Source: Favolaschia claudopus (lineage: Eukaryota > Basidiomycota > Agaricomycetes > Agaricales > Mycenaceae). Taken from it: 64,000 nucleotides of DNA. Below the pieces are notes generated by a model. That model saw only the letters and a list, made by a program, of their open reading frames with translations. It had not been told where the DNA came from and ran no database searches. This document shows positions 34,583-47,284 of the stretch, one piece after another. Position numbers and translations under genes: made by a program. The DNA is taken from contig JAWWNJ010000046.1 of the NCBI GenBank assembly GCA_037176885.1, positions 620,001-684,000 of the forward strand, written 5' to 3'. How positions within the stretch are numbered: position 1 is the stretch's first letter; every line of letters starts with the position of its first letter.

Positions 34583-36136
34583 GGGAATAGACCGAATCGA
34601 GAAAGACGTTCGCGAGAACCGAAGAGTAAGAAGTCAAGAGAAAAATGGTCACGTTACCAATCAATTAATTAAAGTGCCGGCCGATTATTCAGCCGACCGG
34701 TATTCCCCGTGATATGAATGTATCACTTGCGAGCCGGCGCCAAACAGCTTCGCGCTGAGAATCGAACCAAATTGGAGCAGAAATAAAGGATGCGTTGAAT
34801 TCAAAGTGAGAATGCTCTATTCTAAGTCCATACTATAGTACTTGCAAGACTCAGTAAGAGCTGGGTGAACTTCAAGAAATGCCAGGAATCAATGAATGCC
34901 GCTTTGAAGAGGGAGGAGGAACACGCCAGAATCGAGAATCGACCTCGAAATCGATTCTGGGGCACTCACTGACGAGAATCGACCCAGAATCGACTCAGAA
35001 TCGATACCAGAATCGAAGTCAGAATCGACGCAGAATCGTCAACTCTGACTTCCCTAATATTCAGAGATTTATGCAGCGAGTCTTACAACTGATCGAGTAT
35101 GCAAGGCAAGGCAAGTCTTGACAAGAGGAGTCGGGAATGACGAGATGAGGCGATTTTGACGAGACGAGGCGATTTTGACGCGACATATTTGAGGTGAAGA
35201 TACGACTTGATGGGAGAGATCTCGAAGGTTGGCGATGTAGGATATTATGGACTAAAACTTGTGAAGGAGATCTTGATTCTTCGAGTATGACGGGAATAAG
35301 TAGCCCTTGAAAGCCGATTTTTTCGTGGCAGATGATGTTGAAGCTGGGTGAAGCAAGTGTGGGGTTGGACACAGCAGCAACGAGGCAATGAGACGCAGAC
35401 GAGGATGCCTGACACAGAGATAGTGAGAGATGGGGAGAGCAAGGATTAAAGGTTGGACGACCATCGATTACTTAGTATGACGCAGGTGATTGACAACGCA
35501 CGGACCAACAACGCAACGTCGTGATTTCCATGGATCCATCTCCCGCGATCCCAGGCTGCCCAAACCAACGAGAGGCTCGCACAAGGCTGTCAAGACAGAG
35601 ACAATCGATCAGCCGGTTCTCACTCGATGCAATGCTATTGCCGACGGATTTCTCAGCCGCCGATTCAATCACACTCAGGATGTCCATACCAGCGACGAGA
35701 AGCCGAGTTAAAGAGAAGTGAATATTAGGACGAGAGTACAGTCTTAGCGGAAGCAGGATAGATGAAAGCAGAGCAAATGACATTCGAAGAGACATCGGGA
35801 TCGCCCGATCACTTAACCCAAAGAACACCATCAAATCAAGAATCAAAATGTCACGTGTCGCTTTTACTCTTCTTCCTCGCGCCACGACCTTCCTCGACTG
35901 CAAACAGCGGTACGAAGCAGCGAAGCCTTCAATTATGAATATCGAAACTACAGAAACCAGGCACTACAAACGCGTCACTAAATGGCTGATATCCCAGCAA
36001 GTAAGATCCACCAATTCCCCAAACACATTATCAGCGACTGACCGGGAAATACACAGGCGACATGCAAAATCTGAGCCGGTTGAACGACTATTAGAACTCG
36101 ACCCGTCTATGGTGCCGCAGTAGCATGCACAATTAA
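34583..36136. other. Intergenic region with AGAATCGA repeat array
   Basis: No gene is supported. Plus-strand frames at 34879-35121 and 35490-36123 lack motifs. The region holds the iterated repeat listed separately and a pair of GACGAGRYGAGGCGATTTTG units near 35138-35180. Confidence 0.4.
34927..35039 (+). repeat. Array of about nine AGAATCGA units
   Basis: The octamer AGAATCGA, mostly followed by C and spaced 7-12 nt apart, recurs at 34928, 34935, 34975, 34986, 34997, 35009, 35020 and 35031. One inverted copy (TCGATTCT) lies near 34951. The spacing is close to one DNA turn. Confidence 0.75.
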
Positions 36137-37815
36137 TCAGTTCCCCTTCTTTCTCGTTCTCTTCTTCGGATACTCGGGAGCAACCGCAACAGTCTCCGAC
36201 TCAGGAAGGACTGGAACTTCGTCATCATCTTCAAGTCGTGGGCTCGGAGGAGGTGAATCTCAGAGCGCCATCAGTACCGAATCAGTTCACAAAGTTACTC
36301 AGACTCACCACGAAGACTCGATGGCCAGCTTATCGTGTCTTCGTCGTCTTCCATCGCCTCATCATCCGTGAGTGAAGAACCGGACTTATTACCAGGAACC
36401 TTTGTTTTTAAAGAAAACGACGCAAATTCAGGAGGAGGCGGTACGGCGTTTGAGGCGGTTCCCTCGAAGCCAGGCGGAACCAGGATGGACCGCTTCTCGA
36501 CGGGCAGATCCGAGTGGCTGAGGATTTTAATACTGTGAGCATTAATTTGATATATCTGAAGCAAGTCAATAATCTATATGAATAGTGCAATTAGACGAAC
36601 CTTTCTCTTCTTAGGACGAGCAATCCCTTTGGAATCCATGTCGTTCATAACAAAAATATGTAGCGTGGCATTAACAAGAACTAGTGTTCCGGGCCGTAGC
36701 TTCTTGTAGAAATCCCAGGGGGGTACGAGAGGGTCTTCTTTGGCACCTGATTTTCGTCCCACAGTGGCATCTCTGACATCAAGTTGAAGTAATCTCGCTT
36801 TAACATGTCGGAAATAATCCCCCCCGTAGTCCTCCAGTAGACGAGGATCATAGTAAGCGCCCAGTTTGATATCGGCAGCTGCGAAAATTAATCTGATGGA
36901 CTAGCGGAGAATATAAGTCGGATACTGACGACCAGGTTTACAGATCGCCGCGTTATTGGTCGTCCGTGCCGGAACACTCACCTCGTTCTTCTCCAAGACA
37001 TCATCCAACTTGCGCTTAGTGCGCCGAGCAACAGGTGGGGCATGAACAGTGCCCGCGGCGGCCGGTAGCTACGGTATGTGGTTAGCCAGGGATGAGAGAA
37101 ACAGACAGCACGACAGCATACCCCATATTTAGGCATCATGTGCACAACAATTATATCATCCTGTGTACTGTCATCGCCGAGGGAACGCATCCAGGGCCTA
37201 CTGGTATATTCCTGTTCAATTTGAAATCAGTGGCGAGCGACAAGCGTACAAATGAAACTCACCTGATAAGGAACGGCCTTCGCTTCGATCTCCTCCTCAT
37301 GATCTATGGCGTCACGAAGTGGAATGGTTTGGTTGTTGAAAAAATTGGCAAGTCGAACAGTGGCGCAAGTAGGCATTACTAAAGCAATAACATCCTTCAC
37401 AGTCTTCTTGGTGTCGTCGATGGGTTGAAACTACACGAATTCAGACGATAACAAGTAACGCTAGGTCATCACACACCTTCTGACCGACATAATAATTGCC
37501 TATAGACCTCATAATGGTCCCTTCTTTCGGTGATCCGATTTCACCCACGATCGCAGTCCGAAACTCAAATCCGTCCTGATTGCGGAACTCGACATTGGAC
37601 ACGTACGACGCCTGATACCTGACAAAATCTTCGGGACAGTCTACATTTCCCAGTGCTGATTTTCCCATAGCCTCCAGGCTGTTTGCGAGTTCATCGTAGA
37701 GTCCACATTCACTCCTTCGATCAAAAACTGACAACTATCAGAGAAGATCGTACTGAATGCGCAAATACTCACTGGTGAGAGGATAACCCTCAGGATCATT
37801 ATGAAGCTCGTCCAT
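36137..37815 (-). CDS. Spt5-like/chromatin-associated family protein
   Basis: The spliced model starts MDELHNDPEGYPLT at 37815. Exon 2 carries FEFRTAIVGEIGSPKEGTIM and then RSIGNYYVGQKV, a KOW-like strand pair. Later exons give PTCATVRLANFFNNQTIPL, ADIKLGAYYDPRLLEDYGGD, LRPGTLVLVNATLHIFVMND, and a tail EDDDEVPVLPESETVAVAPE with a basic end PKKRTRKKGN that looks like a nuclear signal. The PGTLVLVNATLHI block recurs in agaric proteins annotated as Spt5-like or unknown. Predicted nuclear, possibly nucleic-acid binding. The gene lies head-to-tail 3' of the Helitron gene, about 540 bp away. Confidence 0.6.
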
Positions 37816-38357
37816 AGCAATATAGACAATACAAAACAAGGGTAAGAAAGGATCTTGACTGGATAAGTTACTCTGATTCACCTGCAGTATAAATACTTTG
37901 GGCCGAGTACGTGAGAACCAAACTACGGTTCCAATTGCAATTTGATGTCATCCATACTAAAAACCTGGGATGTTTCAACTACAAGGAGCGGTAATTAAAG
38001 GTACAGCTATTCGTAACCGGATCATGACAGTATGCACAGTCCTCGATCGTTGATTGACAGAAAACGTCATACAATTAAATATAGTTGAACTGGTGCGGTG
38101 CAGACTATAGTGCAAACCAAGTCATACAAGTTTAGCTCCGGGTACGGTTCCGAGAGCCAAAACTGGACTTCAATCCCGACCTGAATGGTAGGCGCGTCAC
38201 ATCAAATAATTGCGGTTCGTTACTCTGAGTCTGTGATGAGATTTAGATGGGGTGTGACTGGTTGTCCTGCTAGCACCGTTGACTCTTCCTGCGATCCGCG
38301 TGGCCTCACGAAGCTCTACAATAGATAACGTGAGATTCGATCTATCGTGGCAAATTA
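37816..38357. other. Spacer 3' of the Helitron gene
   Basis: The Helitron frame ends at 38358 (DLNDAVGS). Its last codons contain a fair donor (GTAGGT) and an acceptor lies about 55 nt on, so an alternative C-terminal exon is possible. No hairpin plus CTRR end was found in this spacer, so the element does not obviously finish here. Confidence 0.4.
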
Positions 38358-41300
38358 TCAGCTACCTACCGCGTCATTCAGATCGCGTCGGCGTCGCTTC
38401 CGAGGCGATTGTGAGTCGATGTTAATCGAACTATCGACTGAACGTGGACTAGTCTGTTGCCCATTATCCAAATTGTGGAGAGGATGGTTAACAGCAAGCG
38501 CTGTCATCGAAGGCAATCGAGTCAGTGGCCGATCTAAATCGCGCCTATTGGGGAGGCGGCGATTGATCACCACTTTAGTCAACTTGATGATCTCGTTCTG
38601 TTTTTTCTGAAGCCTGTTCCCCGGGTTCTCTGGAACCATATTCTCATCTTCACTTTCAGAGTCGCTCGCTTCGAGATCATCCAACGGAAACTGCGCCTTA
38701 ATTTCTCGTTTTGAATCTGCTGCCTCGAGGGCAGTGCCGAACGCTATCTTGGTGCGCAACGCCAACAGCTCTAATCGTTTCGTCTCCCGACGGAGGTCTT
38801 CGGAGGTGCGGCAACTTATTCTATCTTGAGAAAACGCGCTAACAATCAGCAAACCTTCCATAGATGTCACTCGAGAGATCATCACATACGGCGCTTCCGT
38901 ACCTTTGCAGTCGACTAAATTCACTGCAGTGGCGGCTAACGTTTTCCCTTGTGATTTATAGGCAGTCATCACAAATCCGGGCTGAACAGGTAACTGGGTT
39001 CGCCTGACAGAGCATTTTTTATGCGTATAGGGATGTTCGATTTTGAACGAGGTGGTGTCTTGAAGTGCCACTACATGGTGATTGGGAAGTCCAGGTACAA
39101 CATTGTCGCTAGTATCCTCACACTCTATAACACATGACAGTGCATGCCTGTTTCCATCGTCGTCGAGGACATATCTTACGCTTTTCAGAATTCCAAAAGA
39201 CCCATTTACAACGCCACCCGGGACATCGAAATTTTGCGTAATGGTTACGGGCATTCCGATCACAAGAGGTATTTTGCCCATCCGCTGATTCGTCTTCCCG
39301 GTATCCAATTTGAACAATCGTTCGTGGAGCACTCCAGAAGTAACGGGCTGCTTTCCTACTACATCTTGAGAATAATACCAATGAATTGGGAGGCCGAGTC
39401 TCCGCGCAAATTCCTCAGTTGCCCGACAATTCAACCGATCCTTCATCTCATTTTCATTCACAATCAAAGGTGTGTCGCACCACGGCTTACTCGTCCAATC
39501 AATGTTGATATTGTCAAGCAGACGGCTGTTCAACAGGTTGAAATCCGCGGTCGTGCAACGACCATATCTTAGCCGATTTAACAATTGGAGAAATCGTTCG
39601 TTCTCTGGTCCACTCTGACGTTTTACCTCGGTCAACAAGACAACAGTTCTCACGCTCAGCCAGAGAAGTTTGCCACAGATATTTTTCTGCCCCAATTCTG
39701 TCGAGGCAGCAGAGGCCTTAATCCCGGACGACTTTCGCTTCTTGTTACTGGACTCCAGCTCTATATGTGCGTACAGTCGTTGTTGACGAACGGGAGGCAG
39801 CTGATAAAAATCGCCAGCAAATATCACATTCACGCCGCCAAACGCAGAAGCTGGATCTCCCTTCGCAGCGCACAGGGCCTCGCTGATATCATAAAGTAAG
39901 GCGCAGCCTACCATCGAAATCTCGTCGATAAATAAATAATCAACACCCTCCCACATAGACATCAAATCTCGAAGACCTTTTCCCGATCTATTAACGCGAC
40001 TCGTGCCTTGTCCCATGCCTAGCGCAGCATGCAAAGTCATACCGGTTATATTCCGTGCCGCTACCCCAGTGTAGGAGGATAGACGAAATCTCCGTGATTC
40101 ACCTCTAGCATCAAAATATGCTTTCATTGCATCTATTACCCTCGATTTACCTGTTCCTCCAGGTCCTCCAATATACATTCTCAATGGATCAGCCTTCCGG
40201 TTCAAACTATGACGAGCGACAATATCAAATGCTCTCCGTTGCTCCGTATTTAAGGTAAACTCTCCCGCAACTTTGTCAATAAGCGCATCTGCATCTGTGT
40301 CCTCAGACAACGAGCCGGCATCTTTTGGTACTAATCCTTTCTGTATTCCAACCCCTTCAAATTCACCAGGAAGTGTGGAACGTGCTTCGCGAAATACAGA
40401 GCCGTCTTGTATCAAAGAGCCGGAAACCGTAGATAACAGAGGTATGCTTTGGGTTTCAACTGCGAGGTTCGGAGCGGACGCTACCTTCTTCCAGGCATCT
40501 TTACGATTTTCGTAATTCTTTTCCCAACGCTGCTCCAAGGCTGGTTGCTCTTCAGAGACAAATTCATGCCCTACAATCTCCGAGTTGTCCGAGATAGTTG
40601 ACGGTACTGTCCCTTGCGAAAACATACCACTACGAGTTAATGATTGAATTGCAGCATTAATGCGCGAATCGGCCTGACCCCTTCTAATAGAGAAGCAAGC
40701 ATCGACTGAGTCAAGATGTGCGACAATCTCTGTCTCGTTATAATCTCCTAAGCAACCGTCGGCCGATCGGCTCATCAAATTAGCAGGTATGCCGTCTCGA
40801 GATTTCCGGCTGTTTCGATTGGCAAAATGAGTATCGCGACTATCCTTACATTCATGAAGAAGCTGCATGTTATCCATGACCCTAAGCACATCGGCGGGGC
40901 ATTCAAGTAAAAATTCCTGGTAAGCCTCGAGCCACGTTTGACCTTCTCGCGCTAAATCAGTGTGGTGTCGCCACGGTTTGAATAAAATGAGCATAATTCG
41001 GGCATATTTCTGCTTGGAATCCTCTCTGTCCCTTCTAGGGAGCGACGAGCCAATAGGTACAGGAACTTTCCTAGATTTAGGGGACAAAACCCGCAGAAAA
41101 TGACTCGTATCTTCCAGATGTTCCTCTCGGAAATATACTCGCGGCCTTTTCTTCCCTTTCCATTGTAAGATAGGACCATCCCGCATACTATCCCACGGCA
41201 CATCAGCGGCATATTCATCGGTGTCATTCTTACTGTCCTCGAGCTCTTCACCCGGAGGTACTGTATGCTCTTGCCGCGGTTTTTTTGCATGATGATCTCG

Positions 41301-44300
41301 GTACGCCTTAACGATACGAGTTTTTTCCACTTGTGCAACAAAATCCCACACGTTCACATCCTCCAAAGCAATTCCGCGACACTGGTAATCTTTGGCTTGG
41401 TTGGCTGTAGGAGTCAACTTTCCATCTGCTCCCATTTTCAACGTAACCTCATCATCAAAGGCATTGTCTGCGTCTTGCAACGAAAGCTCGTAATCGGCAG
41501 TGGATTCGGCGTTAGGAGGTATTTCTTCCTCAGGTCTATTTGCAAGGTCTGTTGCAATATCACCCACGTCAACGTCATCTGGTTCGGTCGGGGGATCCGT
41601 TTCACTTTCGTCAACAACCTTTCGAGCAACAGAAGGATAACACTCGGGACTTGGCCGTTCGGAATTTATGAAGCTTTCCAAAGAAGGCCAATAGAGATTT
41701 GCATACTCATGACTAGTGAAATGGTCTTCAAAACCCATGAGATATGATGCAACCTGTTGGGCGCTCATCTCTTGCTGAGCAATTAACGCGTGCGCACATT
41801 TTTGCAACAATTTCTTTGCTCGCACAGTAAACTCGTCAACCTCAGGATCAAATTCGCCGAGCCTACTGGCAGCTAATTCCAATGCAGCGTAAGCTACGTG
41901 TGCTTTCAACTGTGTCTTCGTTATGTAGTCGGTAATATAATGAAGTACTGCTTTCGCCGCTACACCCGAGGAAATGAATTTAATATCCATATTGCATCGT
42001 AAGCTTTCTAACATTGTATCATTAAACTGATTGACCATCCCATCCAGACAGCGTAACTCCAGTGAACCTGTTTCGGGATCGATGACACTGATTGGACGGA
42101 TATTGGTCTCGTCGAGAGCAAAGCGACACTCTTTCTCATATCCTGGACCTTTCCAATATTTGTAACAAGTACGCTGGTGCTTGTGTGCCTGGCACACGGT
42201 GGCTAACTCACGAAAGTCTTTCGCTCTAGCGTCATCTAAATCTGCAGGCAGAACCAAGGCAACTGGTGGCCCTCGAGTAGCGCAGGGATGATAACGCGAT
42301 AACGGAACTTCAAGATCGGGTCTCACTTCAGGAGGTACGGACGTGGATATTGTATCTTCCAAGAATGCAATCAGCCTGTCCTGGAACTCCTTATTGCCTC
42401 CATTCTCGAGCGCTTTTTGTTTGATTTCGTTAGGATTCAGTCCTCCTTCAACCCATACCAGCATGTGACAATGTAAGGTGCCTCGACCTTGGGCTTCCAC
42501 ACATCCATAATACGCGCTAACAACACCAAGAATACCGCCATTAACGTCAGTATGAGTAGGATCGTATTCGAGAGCCGCGAGAAAAGCCTTGATATATATA
42601 TTAAAAAATTGTGCGGCAACGGCCGGGTTCTTTGCAATCATGATGGATTGATTGGATCGATTCTGCATATCTTTGGCAGTCAAATTATCTATATCGATTT
42701 CCTCTCCGGCCAGAAAACGAACCAGCGGATTATACACATCAGCAGGATTTATGGTGATATAGAAGCTTGGAAGTCCCTTTTCAAGCATCAAGCCTCGTAT
42801 CTCGTTGCGCATGACCAGTTTCGACTGAGGAGAGCCATACACGCTGGCATTGATTAGATTTACCTCCTTCATTAGGGCGAGCACCTTACGTTCATCGTCG
42901 GTATTAACCGTGGTTGAATCCCCCTGACTGACTCTCTCTGAAACTGCGTGTATAGCAACAGGTGAGACGGTGGCAAACCGCGCAGCAACATTATCGAAGT
43001 TCTTACGCTTGACTTTGAAACTGGTACGCTGAAGAAGTCGTCGACGCTGTAACATATTGAAGACTGTGAACAAGAAAGAATAGTGTTCTTGGAACCGCCT
43101 ATCCGCCATACTAAAAAAGTGCTTAATATGTGCTTCAAATCCGAACGCCGTTCGTCTAGTCGGGTCCTCGGGACCACCAATGCCATAGGGGAACAGGGTA
43201 GGATAAATCAACGGTAGTAAATCTGGATTATTGAATTCATTCACTGGATTAGGATCGTGGGGAATTCCCAGATAATTCGACCCGGGTTTTTGGAGATGAT
43301 CGGCAGCAGCTTTGCGCAGAATACGAGAAGGCTCGTGGCCGTTTACATCAGTAACAACGACACTCTGAAATGCCACAGGATCGGGAGCCACGGGACCCAT
43401 CATCTCAACCAACCGAGGTAAGGCAACACTGGGATTCGATGGATCAGGATTATGAGATCCTGGGGACGCGTCATCTGTACCATTGTCTGCAGAAGGGGCA
43501 GCGAAGGGGGCATATGATGATGTCGTAGCGTCTATACCATCGGAAGGAATGACGTGTTCAACGTGGAACGGAATATCGACGAGTTCACCCTGACCATCAA
43601 AAACAGATCGATCTATGTGAACATTCTTATACAGGGAATTGTGAGCCACGAGCCATTCTAATGCCTTCATGACCTTCTCTTTACGCACAATCAAAGGCTT
43701 CGCATTGTTTTTAAGCCATTCGGCTGAAGGAGGCTTAGCGCCGATGAACAAAACACAAATAGGTGTGGTAATTTCCTCAATAGATGGGGGCAGACTCGAA
43801 ACAATTACAGAGGGACGCTGAGGATAGACTATAATATGCCCTTTAAACCCACGCTGAACATTGGGAAGACCTTTATCGTCCTGCTCTTGCATTTGGATAA
43901 TCCAACATTTTGCCCGACAACGTGCAATCATGGCTTCTTCTACTACCGTAAGATCCTTCAGCTCATCTGGAATTGGTCCCAAATAATTGTTATTAGCCAT
44001 AGAACGACGAGGCACAACGCCTCTGACAAGCTCGGAGCGACACTCGCGACAAAGTGTAAGCTGGGCAGCTCCCGATTCTTCACCAAAACTAATACAATCG
44101 GGGTCGACCAACAACGTGGAGTACGAACCGGACGGCACGGGCATGGGAGGAGGGATAACATCCGTATCTAACCACCTGCTTCCTGTATCTTCATTATCCG
44201 ATTCGCATTCGACATCCATATCGCCGTCGTCTATCGTCTGCGGTACATCAGGCATGAGAGCATCGCAATTTGACTGAGAGATGCTCATTTCATCTGGACA

Positions 44301-46132
44301 GGACGTTGCCTCAGCCTCTAAACTCTCGTCCGGCGAATATTCGTTAACTAGATCCGGTCGTCTCAATAGATTGAAGTCAATCGCATCGAAGTCGATGAAG
44401 GTTTTGTTGTCCACTTTGCAACGCTCAACACAGCTGCCACATACGAAGGTCTCTAAACTAGCCTTAGAGATATACGCGGAGAATATTTCCTTGAACCGCT
44501 GTTTCTTCTCCAACGAGGCAACTTTCGGCCATTCCGATTTCAGCCGTTGCTTAGCTTGGGTTGTGGCATCAGAGCGTGCATCAAATTCACGTTGCCGGGC
44601 GGTACGGTCGGTTACGGAGCGATCGGACGAGATTCCTTTGCCTCTATTCAGCTTCTGAATAAACTTGCGCGTAGTAGCGCGTAGACTAGCAATACCTTGG
44701 GAGGCGCTCCACTCAACTCCATGGATAGTGAGTATCCGTCTACACATTTTTTTCGTCAATCGAGGCAAAAGATAAGTTAATATCCGAACCTGCATCGCAT
44801 TCTGAGATTCTTCGGCAGAGGAAAACACGGGCTGATTTGCAGGAAAAAGCTGGTCGAATGCAGACGCGCAAGCAACAGAATGATTGGGGTGAGATTGGAC
44901 AGCGCAAGCGCCAGAAGACATGTGGTCGATCAAAGCGGCACGCAAACCTTCCAAACTGGCTTTATGGAAAGACAAGCGATGCAAACTCGCGAACGATACA
45001 AGCATAGGAAGTGTCATGTACTCCACCTGATGAAAGAAGAACTGAGTGGGGTGCTGAGCAGAGAATTCGGTAACCAAATCTTGTCGCTTACGCGAAATAA
45101 AGGATCTAACTCTGTCCAGAAATTCATCCTCATCAGCATCCGCATATTGCGATGATTCAAACCCGATGGCAGACGCACACATTGTCAAGATGCCAATATC
45201 ATACGGGAAGGAAAGCAATGAACTCATGACAAAGTAGGCCTGCTCTGAAGCGGTACCAAAATCGCGAGCGACGGCAGAACAACCAGTGTTACACGACATC
45301 GACCTTCCGGCACACATACCAAGTGAAAGGTGATTCAGAATAGCTAACTGATATTGTTCGACGGTTTGAAATAGTACACATTCTATACCATGTGATTCTA
45401 ACAAATTCCGGAGGAATAGTTGGTCTGTATTCAACAAAACGCTGTGCGACAAGTCGGAAGCTGATAAAATGCAACGCAACAATTCAAATCCCGTCGAGGT
45501 CTGAGAAGTACCGACGCCAACGGCGCGATCATCAGTGCCACCGGCACTGGAAGAGGAAGCAGCGCCAACGGCACGCTCATCAGCACCACCGGCACTGGAA
45601 ACAGCAGCGCCAACGGCACGCTCTTCAGCACCACCGGCACTGGAAACAGCAGCGCCAACGGCACGCTCTTCAGCACCACCGGCACTGGTAACGAAAGCAG
45701 CACCACCGGCACTGTTACCGACGGACGAAAGCGGTCGAGCACTTTCCTTCGATGAATGCGAAGAAACACTCGACCCAGCCACTGTACACAGTGAGTAACA
45801 CTAATACTGGACAACAGATACTCACGCGTCGGTAAGAAAAACTGAACGAGATCGAATCTTGAAGGGAGAATCCATCCAGATCCGAGGAGCAGCTCACGCA
45901 TTGAAGCAATCCAGTCAAACCCGAGTGAAAGGTCGAACGCAGATGTCCCAACCACAGGACGAACAACCACAGTAAAAAACCCGTGTTCCGTCGTGTACAG
46001 CGTGATAGGAACCCAAGTAGGTGGCGCCGCATTACAATACAGTTGACGCAGAAACGGAGCGGAGAAAGTAGTAGTGGGTGCGGAAACAGAAGTCAAGGAG
46101 AGGGGAGATCGCCCGTTGATAGTAATAGACAT
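38358..46132 (-). CDS. Helitron Rep/helicase (RepHel), 2,576 aa, apparently intact
   Basis: This is a rolling-circle transposase. Exon 1 (45826-46132) starts MSITINGRSPLSLTSVS. A 44-nt intron (donor GTGAGT) joins it to exon 2 (38358-45781), whose open frame begins at a GTG and therefore needs exon 1 for its ATG. In order: four 15-residue Ala/Gly/Glu repeats (about residues 130-190), a DUF6570-like zinc region (CGSCVERC, LCRECRSEL), the HUH nuclease motif EAQGRGTLHCHMLVW (about 1200), the two-tyrosine motif HYITDYITKTQL (about 1384 and 1388), and a PIF1 helicase with Walker A GGPGGTGKS (about 1974), LFIDEISM, GDFYQLPPV, VMTAYKSQGKTL and VMISRVTSMEG. All catalytic residues are present and there is no frame break, so recent activity is plausible. 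Confidence 0.93.
38358..46132 (-). mobile_element. Helitron, autonomous core (outer ends not located)
   Basis: The presence of a full RepHel gene defines a Helitron. Helitrons insert between A and T, start with TC and end in a hairpin plus CTRR. In this orientation the 5' end must lie above 46132 and the 3' end below 38358. Neither was fixed. Because the genes below 38358 share its strand down to 18 kb, the element may be much larger than its core. Confidence 0.7.
45513..45712 (-). repeat. 45-bp coding tandem repeat in RepHel
   Basis: About four copies of a 45-bp unit encode SAGGAEERAVGAAVS with small variation (ADERAV, TDDRAV). The two middle copies are nearly identical, a sign of recent slippage. 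The alternative minus-strand frame is also open through the repeat because the unit length is a multiple of three. Confidence 0.85.
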
Positions 46133-47284
46133 GGAAGATTGTTATTACTTGAAACAAACAGCGAGGCTTTTAAAGGAGCGCGCGTTATGACTCAAAACAA
46201 GTCCTCGTCCGCTAATGCCGATGAAACGAAGTGGCAACACAAGATCAGCACAGGTTAAGCGCAATTTGACTCACCAACACGCTGCGCAATTAGAACGCAA
46301 ACTGACTCCGGGCGCATTATGAGTAGACAGCAAACGAAGGCGTCACTTTAAGGCAACGTGACCGCGTTCACAAGAGTGTGAGAGGAAAGAACCGCGAAAG
46401 GAAAATTTATGATGGCGGGCCGGCGCTGGACCGGTTCCCATCTGATCTCTCGCCATTTTACTGATTGGGCGCACCCCAAAACCCACTCTAGATAGTGGGT
46501 ATTGAAAGACTGCCCAATATATTTCGAGTAGACTACTTGAAGGTAAGTGGCCTCATTCCGATGTGTTCCACCATCTATTCCTCAATGTCAACTCTCAAGT
46601 TGAGGAATTTTTTGGGAATTTCCGGGTTGAATCGAAGAACCTGAATCTCTTTGGTTTCAGTCCAAAGCGAGCTGCATTGTGCGAGGAAGAGCATGCTTTT
46701 CGCGCCCATCGATTATGGTTTTCTTACTATAAATCTACAATGGATTTGGCTAATGGGCTCGTCACATTGCCTGCATTCCATGGCTCATGCGGCCGTACCC
46801 AAGCAATGTCTGGCAGGTGGATCTCGAGGAGCCAGATAGCGGGCGAGTCGACTATCTGCTCTGCGGGACCGAAAACGAAGACCGGACGCCGAGACAGCCG
46901 AATCGATACAGCGAAAAGCGGATTGAAGTAGGTCTAAGTTGTCTTCAAGTCGTGTTCTCGATAGCGCTATGCAATCTAAGAATGTCCATCGCCGATCTCG
47001 ACGTCAGCATCAGGGCGAATGGAGCGGGACTGAGTGGGCTCCGATGTTGTGCTGTTCACGAGCCATTCCTATATTTTCGGTTATGTTACGGATCCCAACG
47101 CTGCTCGAGATACACACCGTGGTAGATGTCCCTGCGGCAAAAGACATCTCATGCTGCGAGGGGACCTCTGAACTCAGAGATGCGCGAGAGTTGAGGCTGA
47201 GCAGAGACAAAGTGAGAACGAGGTGTTTCTCTTTCTCTGGACTGGAATCTGAATTTTACCTCGCAAGCAACGAATTAGAGAACA
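46133..47284. other. 5' flank of the Helitron gene, with nested palindrome
   Basis: Between about 46463 and 46518, ATTGGGC and GCCCAAT form an outer inverted repeat and CCCACT/AGTGGG an inner one. Plus-strand frames at 46563-47307 lack motifs. The Helitron promoter and 5' terminus are expected here. Confidence 0.45.

Noticed and set aside
18027..38357. Integrated large DNA virus as explanation for the R2, RING and transcription-like genes
   Set aside because: The genes are intron-rich with agaric-type families, and no capsid, DNA polymerase or packaging ATPase was seen.
45431..45780. Long minus-strand frame with PVPVVLKSVPLALL repeats downstream of 45826
   Set aside because: It is the out-of-frame reading of the 45-bp repeat. 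Only its upstream part (45826-46132) is a real exon of the Helitron gene.
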